A stretch of DNA of 64,000 nt, taken from NCBI RefSeq assembly GCF_014075995.1, contig NZ_CP055153.1, positions 6,324,001 to 6,388,000 on the forward strand, given 5' to 3'. The notes under the pieces were generated by a model, which worked only from the letters and a program-made list of their open reading frames with translations, was not told where the DNA came from and searched no databases. Positions 37,311-45,472 of the stretch are shown one piece after another (the first letter of the stretch is position 1; each line of letters opens with the position of its first letter). Made by a program: the position numbers and the translations under genes. The stretch is from Adhaeribacter radiodurans (GTDB lineage: Bacteria > Bacteroidota > Bacteroidia > Cytophagales > Hymenobacteraceae).

Positions 37311-38018
37311 ATGGGAAGAGCATTTGAATTTAGAAAAGCCCGTAAGTTTAAGCGTTGGGATAAAATGTCGAAAGCATTTTCGCGCTTAGGCAAAGAAATA
37401 GCCATGGCGGTAAAAGAAAACGGACCTAATCCGGATTCGAATGCCCGCTTGCGTACGGCCATCCAGAACGCGAAAGGCGTGAACATGCCCAAAGATAGGG
37501 TAGAAGCGGCTATTAAACGTGCCTCCAGCAAAGAAGAAAAAGATTACGAAGAAGTAGTGTACGAAGGTTATGGTCCGTACGGTATTGCCATTTTAGTAGA
37601 AACCGCAACCGAAAACATTAACCGCACGGTAGCGAATATGCGCGTTTATTTTTCGCGTTCGGGAGGAGCTTTAGGTAAAACCGGTTCTTTAGATTTTATT
37701 TTTACCCGCAAAGGCATTTTCCGTCTTCCCGCCGAAGGTCTGGACTTAGAAGAACTGGAGCTGGATTTAATTGATTACGGAGCCGAAGATATTTATGAGC
37801 ACGAAGGGGAGATTATTATAGAAACGGCTTTCACTGATTTTGGCGCTATGCAAAAAGCGCTCGAAGAAAAAGGCTTACCCGTAACTACCGCCGAACTGCA
37901 GCGCATACCCAATACGCGTACCGAACTAAACGAAGAACAAGCCGAAGAAATAGAAACCTTAATCGAGAAAATTGAGGAAGACGACGACGTACAGGCCGTT
38001 TACCATAACATGGCTTAA
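37311..38018 (+). CDS. YebC/PmpR family protein
   Basis: 235 aa, family length. It starts MGRAFEFRKARKFKRWDKMSKAF, has NARLRTAIQNAKGVNMPKDRVEAAIKR (about 45-70), and GYGPYGIAILVETATENINRTVANMR, all diagnostic. YebC proteins have been described as DNA-binding transcriptional regulators, and more recently as translation factors helping ribosomes at difficult stretches. Which applies here cannot be decided. The Hymenobacteraceae-type GRAFEFRKARK start replaces the more common GHSKWANIKH form. Confidence 0.94.
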   Translation: MGRAFEFRKARKFKRWDKMSKAFSRLGKEIAMAVKENGPNPDSNARLRTAIQNAKGVNMPKDRVEAAIKRASSKEEKDYEEVVYEGYGPYGIAILVETATENINRTVANMRVYFSRSGGALGKTGSLDFIFTRKGIFRLPAEGLDLEELELDLIDYGAEDIYEHEGEIIIETAFTDFGAMQKALEEKGLPVTTAELQRIPNTRTELNEEQAEEIETLIEKIEEDDDVQAVYHNMA

Positions 38019-38032
38019 GCTAAATTTTTATC

Positions 38033-38069
38033 AAGCAGCCTGTTTCTTCAGAGAGCAGGCTGCTTTTTT
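38033..38069 (+). terminator. Terminator after yebC
   Basis: AAGCAGCCTG (38033-38042) pairs with 38056-38065 over 10 bp with a 13-nt inner loop that may pair further, followed by a T-run. It lies 14 bp after the stop, ahead of the convergent gene ending at 38086. Confidence 0.85.
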
Positions 38070-38085
38070 ATACCAGTTTAATGTT

Positions 38086-38799
38086 TTACTTAGTTTTCTG
38101 TTTCCGGCGGTCAATAATGTAATAAGCCACTAAAGCCACCACACCCACTATTGAAACTACTATCAGCCCAATTTTCAGGCGATTAATATTCTGGCCTAGG
38201 TAAGCAATTAGTATGGTAAGCGGAATAATGCCACCAGCCGTGGCCAGCATAAATTTGCTATAAGGCATTTTAACAATACCCGCCACAATGCTAATGGCAT
38301 CGTTCGAGATTACCGGTGAAATACGAGCCAGTACTACCGCCCAAATACCGTAACGGTCTACTTGTTCAGCTACTTTTGCCTGGGTTTTTGCTCCTAGAAA
38401 CTTACCGATAGTAGCCGGCCCTAGGCCTAGCCCCAGTAAATACCCTACCGTTGAAGCTACAAATATGCCTGCTATAGAAATGACCGAACCCCAAATTGGT
38501 CCGTAAGCCAGCACGGCTACAACCATAAGGGCTACTACATTTATAACCACCAAAAACATTTGCGCTACCATAAACAGCACAATAAACATTGGCCCCCAGA
38601 ATCCAAACTGACTTACCCACCTGGAAATGCGCTTTTGATCGTTGCTGGTTAATACCTGCCAGGCTTCCTGTATTGCTTCCTGAAAAGCCGGCCATAAAAA
38701 ATAGCAAGCGAGCAGTAAACCAATAAAGCTTCCGGAAATAATCCAGGGAGTTTTACTAGCGGAGGAAGATTCCGTTAAAGTAGTTTCGGGCTGGTTCAC
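38086..38799 (-). CDS. TVP38/TMEM64 family membrane protein
   Basis: 237 aa with five or six membrane segments. GTG start at 38799 (an overlapping ATG is out of frame). The conserved core of the TVP38/DedA-like SNARE-associated family is seen in AGIFVASTVGYLLGLGLG, VVLARISPVISNDAISIVAGIVKMPYSKFMLATAGG (about 160-195). The role is not fixed; DedA-type proteins are linked to lipid carrier recycling and membrane homeostasis. The C-terminus ends in a basic tail (RRKQKTK). Confidence 0.88.
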   Translation of the reverse strand: MNQPETTLTESSSASKTPWIISGSFIGLLLACYFLWPAFQEAIQEAWQVLTSNDQKRISRWVSQFGFWGPMFIVLFMVAQMFLVVINVVALMVVAVLAYGPIWGSVISIAGIFVASTVGYLLGLGLGPATIGKFLGAKTQAKVAEQVDRYGIWAVVLARISPVISNDAISIVAGIVKMPYSKFMLATAGGIIPLTILIAYLGQNINRLKIGLIVVSIVGVVALVAYYIIDRRKQKTK

Positions 38800-38836
38800 A
38801 TCAATTATAGGTTACATGAAAAACAGCTATACGTAA

Positions 38837-38868
38837 AAAGCCCTTGCGGGCGTTAACCAGCAAGGGCT
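38837..38868 (-). terminator. Terminator after the M48-like protease gene
   Basis: AGCCCTTGC (38839-38847) and GCAAGGGCT (38860-38868) form a 9-bp stem. On the minus strand it is followed by five T residues. It lies about 50 bp beyond the stop at 38919. Confidence 0.82.
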
Positions 38869-38918
38869 CATAAACAAAAAACAAGAAAACAGGAAAATTA
38901 ACTCTTTACTCTCAAACC

Positions 38919-39851
38919 TTAACTCACGTAGCCAATGCGCTGTCCGCGACGATTTACAATTAAACCTTCGTTAGTTAAATATAACGACTGAAAATAATCG
39001 CTCTCGAAAACAAAGGGCACTTCCGAATTATTGGTTCGTACTAGTTTACCAACAACTTTCAAGCCACTATTAGTTACCCGTACTAAATCATAACCAGAAG
39101 TTACGTAAAATTGCTCCCGGGGAGCTGCTTCAAATGTAACTTTACCTAAAACAGAACGGTTATCTAATTTGGCAGTAGTAGCTTGTCTCCGAATGTTTGG
39201 CTGGCTTACTTCTTCCTGTTCGGGTTCTTCTGCCTGGGCAACTACCGCCGGCGCTGCTTTACTACCCGGTTTAGTACTAGCCAGAATTTGATCATTAGCA
39301 TTTTGCCAGCCCGTGCTAATAGCAGTTAACCGCATAGAACGGCCAGGGTGCGTAGCTGAGTAAGACTCATCGGTTAAGGCAGCAATAGCAGCCTGCGCCT
39401 GCGGTAAAGTAGCGCCCATTTTACGCAACACAAAGCCCGAAAACTCATCGGCTTCTAATTCATCTGCGGGGTTACTGCCTCCCCTAATTAAAGTATGTCC
39501 GTTTAAATGATGACCAATTTCATGAGCCAAAATACTTACAGCCGCCCAATCTGTTTTAACTGCGTTGTTTACCGAAGCCACAAACTCCGGGTTGTATAAA
39601 ATGTACCGTTGGCCATTATAAATAACGGCCGCTGCATTAGGTACTTCCTCCGACTCTCTTACTTCAAACCGAGGTTTTAGGCCTACCACATCAATAATTT
39701 CTTTAATTATATCTCGGGCTCCGTCAGAATCGGCAGTTACAGAAGTTACAGTTAATTTGCTTTGATTTATTGCTAGTACCGGATTAGATAACTGTAAAAA
39801 TGGCACAGCTAGCATTAAACCCAGAATATATTTATGCCAGAATTTTTTCAT
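38919..39851 (-). CDS. Exported M48-like zinc metalloprotease
   Basis: 310 aa. A signal peptide (about 1-28) precedes a catalytic domain with HEIGHHLNGH (His110, Glu111, His114) and the downstream DELEADEFSGF segment (about 130-140), which supplies the third zinc ligand in M48/Ste24-like enzymes. The second half (about 180-310) is a linker plus a beta-rich C-terminal domain of no clear family (the tail contains GLIVNRRGQRIGYVS). Likely periplasmic. The product may help in envelope quality control; this is inference. Confidence 0.85.
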   Translation of the reverse strand: MKKFWHKYILGLMLAVPFLQLSNPVLAINQSKLTVTSVTADSDGARDIIKEIIDVVGLKPRFEVRESEEVPNAAAVIYNGQRYILYNPEFVASVNNAVKTDWAAVSILAHEIGHHLNGHTLIRGGSNPADELEADEFSGFVLRKMGATLPQAQAAIAALTDESYSATHPGRSMRLTAISTGWQNANDQILASTKPGSKAAPAVVAQAEEPEQEEVSQPNIRRQATTAKLDNRSVLGKVTFEAAPREQFYVTSGYDLVRVTNSGLKVVGKLVRTNNSEVPFVFESDYFQSLYLTNEGLIVNRRGQRIGYVS

Positions 39852-40196
39852 GTTGGATAGTTAAAAATAACAATTTTGTACTAAGTTAAAATGCCTGAAA
39901 TCAAATGCTTAGATTAACTTGATTTAGGCCATCTCTGTAATTTAGCTTTCGTCTTATAAGTGCAATATCTTTGCCAATCTGATTACTCCTGACAGAATGT
40001 TAGCAAGTGCAATTATTTAACTATCAGATATTTACTTTATTAAATATTCCTGTTTGCTGGGTTCTATAAGCTAGATTTACTGTTGTATTGGTAGTTTGTA
40101 GCAGTGGTGAGAGTTAGTATAGACTTTCCGGTTATGGCCTACGTATATACCAAAATACTCCTACTTATTGCGTACATTAACAACAACGAACCACCT
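39852..40196. other. Divergent intergenic region between the protease and a lipoprotein gene
   Basis: 345 bp when the lipoprotein start is set at 40197. AT-rich. I see no RNA gene or clear promoter pair. Confidence 0.5.
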
Positions 40197-40919
40197 ATGA
40201 AAATATTGAATAAACTAGCGCCTTTCATTTTAGTAATTTTTAGTTTTACAGGAGGCTTATCTGCCTGCGAAACAAAGCGAACCGTCGAAAATTCTTCAGT
40301 TACTTCATCCACTGAAAATACTACTACAGATAACGATACTATTCAGGTAATTCAGCATAATACCAATGCTGTTCAGGAGCTAAAGAAATTTAGGGATTGG
40401 GTAAACCAAAAAGCCAGCAAGGTAGATTCGTCTACCAATGAAAATTTGCCCGAGATGCAGGCCGAATTTAAAAGACGAACCGCCCGATTGGAAAAAGGCT
40501 TGGATAGCTTATCGGCTGAGGCAAAAGCCGAATACAAGGCTGCCCGGGCTAAGTATAAAATATGGGAAGAACAGAATAAAAAACGTACCAGCCAACCATT
40601 GAAAGCCGCCGAAATTAAAAAACGCCAGGCGCAGTTACTAGGGGAGTACAAAAATCTAAATACCATTACGGCTGCTAACGTGCGCGAAGCTTACTTAATT
40701 TTTATGGGTGCCGTACGAGCCAGAAAACACAACTGGAATCAGAACGATTGGGATTATGTTGATTACGTTTACCGGCAATTAAATAACCGGAAAGGTGAAT
40801 TTGAAACAACTATTTCCAGTGCAGATAAGCTCAAAATAAAAAGTTTACAAGCCGAGTACCTGGCGCTCGAAGCAAGTCAGGATGCGAAAGATCTTTTAAA
40901 AACGGTTAGAAGTAAATAA
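40197..40919 (+). CDS. Hypothetical lipoprotein, 240 aa
   Basis: The open frame begins at a GTG at 40104, but ATG 40197 gives a normal lipoprotein signal (MKILNKLAPFILVIFSFTGGLSACETK, lipobox LSAC), so it is used. After a Thr/Ser/Asn-rich linker, the protein is alpha-helical and charged (for example ARLEKGLDSLSAEAKAEYKAARAKYKIWEEQ). A second helical region contains YVDYVYRQLNNRKGEFE. No catalytic motif is visible. Function unknown; probably attached to the outer membrane. A perfect terminator follows. Confidence 0.75.
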   Translation: MKILNKLAPFILVIFSFTGGLSACETKRTVENSSVTSSTENTTTDNDTIQVIQHNTNAVQELKKFRDWVNQKASKVDSSTNENLPEMQAEFKRRTARLEKGLDSLSAEAKAEYKAARAKYKIWEEQNKKRTSQPLKAAEIKKRQAQLLGEYKNLNTITAANVREAYLIFMGAVRARKHNWNQNDWDYVDYVYRQLNNRKGEFETTISSADKLKIKSLQAEYLALEASQDAKDLLKTVRSK

Positions 40920-40943
40920 TAAATAACAAGACAATTGCTATCT

Positions 40944-40980
40944 AAAAAGCTGTTCCTTTTGCAAAAGGAACAGCTTTTTT
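40944..40980. terminator. Terminator after the hypothetical lipoprotein gene
   Basis: AAAAAGCTGTTCCTTT (40944-40959) and its exact complement (40964-40979) form a 16-bp stem with a TGCA loop, ending in T residues. It lies 25 bp after the stop. Confidence 0.92.
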
Positions 40981-41173
40981 GTTTTAATGTATTATAATCT
41001 GAATAAGAAAATACCACAAAAAGCAATTACCGTTTCTGAATAATTTAACTTAAACTTGATTTTGAAAGTTAAGAAATAGCTTTGGTTTAAAAATAAGATA
41101 GCTATTTCTAGCGCAAATCCGTATTATCAGCACTTTAAGCCAATTTGCTGCATTCAGCAGTTATTAAGTACAA

Positions 41174-41863
41174 ATGAAAAAAGATTTAGCAGTATTATTT
41201 GACATGGACGGAGTTATTTGTGATACCAACTCTTTCCATTTAAAAGCCTGGGAAAAGTTTGCGGAAAAACATCAGCTTAACCTAGAGGACAAGGATTTAG
41301 GGTATTACATTTACGGACGCACCAACCGTGATGCATTACAATTATTTATAAAAGATAAAGCTTTTGCCAACGGCAATACTTTCAGCGCCGATCAGCTTAC
41401 CGATTTAAGCGAAGAAAAAGAAGCTTTGTTCCGCGATATTTACCGCGACCACGTAGAATTAACCCCCGGATTATCAGACTTTTTAGAAGAACTGAAAAAA
41501 GCATCGGTTCCCATGGCGTTAGCTTCTAATGCCCCCATCAGCAATATTGATTTTATTTTGGATGCTACTGGTACCCGGTCTTATTTTAGTGCCGTAGTTG
41601 ATGCCACCCAGGTAACTAAAGGCAAACCTGATCCGCAGATTTACTTGCGGGCAGCCGAAATTTTAAAGATTGCTCCCGATAAATGCGTTGTTATGGAAGA
41701 TTCAACTGTTGGAGTAGAGGCTGGGCAAAAAGCCGGGATGAAAGTAGTAGGGATCACTACCACGCATAGCCGCGAAGAGTTAGATCATACTGATCTAGTG
41801 ATCGACAATTTCGACGAGTTAACCATTGATCAATTGGAAACTCTGTTACAGAGCAACCTATAA
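41174..41863 (+). CDS. HAD family hydrolase (beta-phosphoglucomutase-like)
   Basis: 229 aa. HAD motif I is LFDMDGVICDT with Asp10 and Asp12, motif II is ALASNAP, motif III includes KGKPDPQIYLRAAE, and motif IV is VVMEDSTVGVEAG. The helical cap between motifs I and II places it in the phosphoglycolate-phosphatase/beta-phosphoglucomutase subgroup. The natural substrate (a sugar phosphate or similar) is unknown. A Nudix hydrolase gene follows 30 bp later in the same direction, so the two may act on related phosphorylated metabolites; this is inference. Confidence 0.92.
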   Translation: MKKDLAVLFDMDGVICDTNSFHLKAWEKFAEKHQLNLEDKDLGYYIYGRTNRDALQLFIKDKAFANGNTFSADQLTDLSEEKEALFRDIYRDHVELTPGLSDFLEELKKASVPMALASNAPISNIDFILDATGTRSYFSAVVDATQVTKGKPDPQIYLRAAEILKIAPDKCVVMEDSTVGVEAGQKAGMKVVGITTTHSREELDHTDLVIDNFDELTIDQLETLLQSNL

Positions 41864-41893
41864 AAATCTTCGTTAATACTAGTCCTATAACTT

Positions 41894-42526
41894 ATGTCTC
41901 TAACCGAAGCTTCTGAGAAGTGGCTTGCCTTCGCTAAGCGTGTGCAAGCCATTGCCCAGGCGGGTTTAACGTACGCGGTAAACGACTATGACACCGAACG
42001 CTACGAAGAATTACGCGCTATTAGCGTAGAAATAATGCAGGAATTATCCGGCGAAGATCCGGATAAAATCCGGGCATTGTTTACTAACGAAAACGGCTAT
42101 CAAACCCCCAAAGTAGATGTGCGGGCCGTGGTTTTTAGGGAGAATAAAATACTGTTGGTGCACGAGAAAATAGATAATTGTTGGTCTTTACCCGGCGGTT
42201 GGGCCGATGTAGGATATTCCGCCTCTGAAGTAGCCGTAAAAGAGACCCGCGAAGAAGCAGGTTTAGAAGTAAAGCCTATCCGGTTACTGGCCATACTCGA
42301 TAAAAAACACCATCCGCATCCGCCTTCGCCGTATCACACGTACAAAATTTTTATTCTTTGCAAAGCCATTGGTGGATCGTTGCAACAAGGCATGGAAACT
42401 TTAGATGTCGGTTTTTTCGACCGGAATAACTTACCGCCCCTTTCCCTGGAGCGAAACACCGACTCGCAGGTACAGATACTGTTTGAGTATTTAGAAAATC
42501 CGGAAAAAGAAGTTTATTTCGATTAA
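41894..42526 (+). CDS. Nudix hydrolase with N-terminal helical domain
   Basis: 210 aa. The Nudix box is GGWADVGYSASEVAVKETREEAGL (101-124), written here only as its key residues: Gly101-Gly102, Asp105, Lys116, Glu117, Glu120, Glu121, Gly123. The first acidic residue is Asp, as in the GGWADVG subfamily. The N-terminal part (about 1-60) is the helical domain found in nucleoside-diphosphate-linked hydrolases (NUDIX_N type). Likely substrates are ADP-ribose or sugar nucleotides. Probable operon with the HAD gene. Confidence 0.9.
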   Translation: MSLTEASEKWLAFAKRVQAIAQAGLTYAVNDYDTERYEELRAISVEIMQELSGEDPDKIRALFTNENGYQTPKVDVRAVVFRENKILLVHEKIDNCWSLPGGWADVGYSASEVAVKETREEAGLEVKPIRLLAILDKKHHPHPPSPYHTYKIFILCKAIGGSLQQGMETLDVGFFDRNNLPPLSLERNTDSQVQILFEYLENPEKEVYFD

Positions 42527-42987
42527 ACCCTTCTGCTCTATAGGCACCTTCCCTAAAAACAGGGAAGTAGACGTGGCTTGATGCACTATAGAAAAGACCA
42601 AATAGTTAGAAAACGTCAGAGCAGTAGCTACCGGCAATAAACACCAGTTTGGCTGTTGAGGGCGTTTTAGCGTTCCGGTGCGCAGCCAAATTCCAACGGG
42701 AGGAGGAAAGGAGAAATTAGGAATAACAGCATCTTCTCCCATGTTTTTAGGGGAGGTGCCGTAGGCGGAGGGGTCTAAACGAGGCCCACCGGCCATGAGG
42801 CAAACGGAGTACTTCTCAAATAAGGTAGCGCTGCTATATTAAGACTGGTATAGTCTCAGCGGGTGAACCAAAATTATAGTGCTTATTCAAATCGGTTAGA
42901 TAATTATTACAATCTAAACCACAAGGCTAACCCTACCATTCCTTTCACGTTTATACGAATCTGGTTTTCAATTCTAGGCCATAAATT
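42527..42987. other. Non-coding region with a REPIN/MITE-like inverted repeat element
   Basis: 461 bp without a convincing gene. A minus-strand frame of 101 codons at 42491-42796 is Pro/Gly-rich and looks like a translated intergenic repeat. Its centre (42543-42762) is more GC-rich than flanking intergenic DNA and is bounded by related inverted sequences (see the repeat entry). Confidence 0.6.
42541..42780. repeat. Inverted-repeat element, REPIN/MITE-like
   Basis: The left end (from 42543) reads GGCACCTTCCCTAAAAACA, and the complement of the right end (from 42762 leftwards) reads GGCACCTCCCCTAAAAACA; 18 of 19 bases agree. Each copy is followed by its own small hairpin: CTTCCCT/AGGGAAG at 42548-42567 on the left, and a CTCCC/GGGAG pairing at the right end. 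Two palindromic units in inverted orientation around about 180 bp is the layout of REPINs or short non-autonomous transposable elements. Exact boundaries are unclear. Confidence 0.55.
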
Positions 42988-43956
42988 ATGAAAACAGGTC
43001 TGGTTTTACTGGCAATTTTAGCCAGTATTGGGCTGGTAAGTGCCTATATAATTTTGAATCCTGTAAAAAAGGTAGGTATGAAGAGCGCTCTCAAGATTCT
43101 TGTAGAAAAAGAAAGATTATACGCTGATGTACAATACCTAACCCAAATTACTCCTCCCCGCCAAGCATTTAACCTAACAGGGATAGAACAAGCCGCCACC
43201 TATATTTATGAAGAGTTTCAAAAGCTAAGCAATCGCGTATCGTACCAACCCTTTAAGGTAGATGGGCAAACGTATAAAAACATTATCTGTTCATTAGGGC
43301 CAACCGAAGGCGAACGCATTATTATTGGAGCGCATTACGATGTTTGTGGCAACCAACCAGGCGCCGACGATAACGCCAGCGGAGTAGCAGGCCTTCTGGA
43401 AATAGCCCGTTTATTGCACGCCCAGGAAGCAAAGTTAAAGTACCGCTTTGATCTGGTTTCTTTTTGCCTCGAAGAGCCGCCGTATTTTAAAACAGCATCT
43501 ATGGGCAGTGCTGTACACGCTAAGTCCCTAAGAAAAGAAGGTGTAATAGTAAAAGCCATGGTGTGCCTGGAAATGATTGGTTATTACTCCGAAGAAAAAG
43601 GTTCGCAACGTTACCCACTACCCGGCATGCATGCCATTTACCCCGATAAAGCAAATTTTATTTCGGTTATAGGAGATTTAAATCAGGAAAAGTTGGTGGC
43701 TCACCTTAAAAAATACATGTTGGCCGGCAGTACCATTGATGTACAATCGTTAAATGCTCCAGCTTCTATTCCCGGCGTAGATCTATCCGATCATTTAAAT
43801 TACTGGGCCAACAACTATCCTGCGGTAATGATTACAAATACTTCTTTCTACCGCAACCCCCACTACCACCAGGAATCGGATACCATTGATACTTTAGATT
43901 TTGATAAAATGGCCGAAGTAGTGAAAGGTGTTTACTGGGCTGTGATGCATTTGTAG
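42988..43956 (+). CDS. M28 family metallopeptidase (membrane-anchored or secreted)
   Basis: 322 aa. An N-terminal hydrophobic segment (about 3-24) is a signal anchor or signal peptide. The co-catalytic zinc motifs of M28 are seen: GAHYDV (His and Asp), GADDNASG, CLEEPP and MVCLEMIGYYS, with a late histidine in NPHYHQESDT. The protein is an aminopeptidase-type enzyme, probably acting in the periplasm on peptides. It is convergent with a second, longer M28 gene 20 bp away, which shares only the family fold. Confidence 0.9.
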   Translation: MKTGLVLLAILASIGLVSAYIILNPVKKVGMKSALKILVEKERLYADVQYLTQITPPRQAFNLTGIEQAATYIYEEFQKLSNRVSYQPFKVDGQTYKNIICSLGPTEGERIIIGAHYDVCGNQPGADDNASGVAGLLEIARLLHAQEAKLKYRFDLVSFCLEEPPYFKTASMGSAVHAKSLRKEGVIVKAMVCLEMIGYYSEEKGSQRYPLPGMHAIYPDKANFISVIGDLNQEKLVAHLKKYMLAGSTIDVQSLNAPASIPGVDLSDHLNYWANNYPAVMITNTSFYRNPHYHQESDTIDTLDFDKMAEVVKGVYWAVMHL

Positions 43957-43976
43957 AGTTGACTCTATTTCATTCT

Positions 43977-45356
43977 TTATCTCACGGGTTTCGGCATTAC
44001 GGGTAAACTTTCGTGCCCTTCGGCGTCTACGGCTTGTACCGCAAAAAAGTAATTATCTTTGGAGTAGGGGAGAAGGACTTTGGTATCGCTTACATAAATT
44101 TTCTTTTGCCACATGGGCATGGAGGTTTCCCGCATTAAAATATAATAGCCATCTGGTTTCTCGCCTGTTTTAGGTGTTTCCCAACGCAGTTCGGTTTGGT
44201 TAGTAAGATTACTGGTTACAATTCCTACATTTTCGGGCGAAGTTGGAGCTAAAGCCAGACTAGCTAAAGTAGCTAAATTAAGTGCCGTATTTTTACGCAG
44301 GTAATCGTAGTCGATGTGCTCCGGAAAGTCGCCGTAAGCAATGTTGTTTTCGGTGCGAACATTTTGATGCTGGTGCTGGTAATTTTCGTTCATTTCGCAA
44401 ATGCGCACGGCCGTAAAGCCCGCCTGGCTAAACGGGGTATGATCGCCACCCCGCAAAAAGCGATCGGTACGATAATTCAAAACAACTTCTAATTGCGGAA
44501 CAAAGCGCTCACTCATTTCTTTCATGTAGCGGGCTAACTGACGGCTCCGGCTATCGTTTTCTCCACCAATACTTTTACGTAAAGCGGTCATTTCTTCGGT
44601 TTCCAGGGCGGGTACGCCTTCACTAAAAATCCGGACATGGGTATTATCGCGCAGGTTGGTTTCATCAGAAAATGCATTACCAATCATGTCGTTGTTTAAC
44701 ATGGCCACCAGGTTCCAGTTTTCTTTTTTAGCTCGTTCGGCTAAATGTTTAGCGCCATATAAACCTTGTTCTTCGCCTTGCACGGCCACAAAAATAATGG
44801 TAGCCGGAAAAGGACGTGAGGCCATTACACGGGCTAATTCTACCACCGCCGCTACTCCCGATCCATCGTCGTTGGCACCTGGCGCTTTTCCTTTTACATC
44901 CATCACATCGGTGTTGCGGCTATCTATATGGCCCGAAACAATAAACACGCGGTTATCACTTGGGTCAGTGCCTTTTAAAGTTGCCATTACATTTGCCATT
45001 TCTACATCTGCCGGAATTCGGCGACCATCGGCTTTAACAATGTATTTATCTTGCGTTACCGTTAAACGGCCACCGGAAGCAGCGGCGGCTTTTTGGAATT
45101 CACTTTCTACCCAATTCCGCGCTGCGCCAATACCTCGCTTTTTATCAGTAGTAGAACTCAACGAATGCCGCGTTTCGAAGCTTACTAGTTTCCGGACGGT
45201 ATTTTCCAGATTCTGTGCTGATACTTCTTTGATCATTTGCGCAATAGTGGCATCGGGCCGCGAGATTGTTTGCGCGTAAATAAAGTTTGAAGTAGCAATA
45301 GTTAAAAAAATAATGGCGGAATAGCGCCTCAAAGAAGAAAAGCAAGTATAATTCAT
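43977..45356 (-). CDS. Secreted M28 family peptidase with C-terminal fibronectin-like region
   Basis: 459 aa from ATG 45356; a TTG two codons upstream is less likely. A signal peptide precedes the catalytic part with SGHIDSRN, GANDDGSGVAA, QGEEQGLYG, NNDMIGN and GDHTPFSQAGF, the ordered zinc and catalytic motifs of M28. The last 90 residues (TNQTELRWETPKTGEKPDGYYI onwards) look like a fibronectin type III-type beta domain. Likely a periplasmic or extracellular aminopeptidase. Neighbour of the other M28 gene, end to end. Confidence 0.9.
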   Translation of the reverse strand: MNYTCFSSLRRYSAIIFLTIATSNFIYAQTISRPDATIAQMIKEVSAQNLENTVRKLVSFETRHSLSSTTDKKRGIGAARNWVESEFQKAAAASGGRLTVTQDKYIVKADGRRIPADVEMANVMATLKGTDPSDNRVFIVSGHIDSRNTDVMDVKGKAPGANDDGSGVAAVVELARVMASRPFPATIIFVAVQGEEQGLYGAKHLAERAKKENWNLVAMLNNDMIGNAFSDETNLRDNTHVRIFSEGVPALETEEMTALRKSIGGENDSRSRQLARYMKEMSERFVPQLEVVLNYRTDRFLRGGDHTPFSQAGFTAVRICEMNENYQHQHQNVRTENNIAYGDFPEHIDYDYLRKNTALNLATLASLALAPTSPENVGIVTSNLTNQTELRWETPKTGEKPDGYYILMRETSMPMWQKKIYVSDTKVLLPYSKDNYFFAVQAVDAEGHESLPVMPKPVR

Positions 45357-45472
45357 GAGCAAAAAATAAAGTACTGGATTAAGTGAGTACGGCCATAAAA
45401 GTAATAAGCTGAATTATTCGGCCGAAATTACTTTAACAGAATAATTTGAAGTAATTAATTTTAGTAAGTAGT

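Noticed and set aside
42491-42796. 101-codon minus-strand frame overlapping the Nudix gene end
   Set aside because: Pro/Gly-rich and without a fold; it reads through the inverted-repeat element and overlaps the real Nudix gene. It is more likely a translated intergenic repeat.
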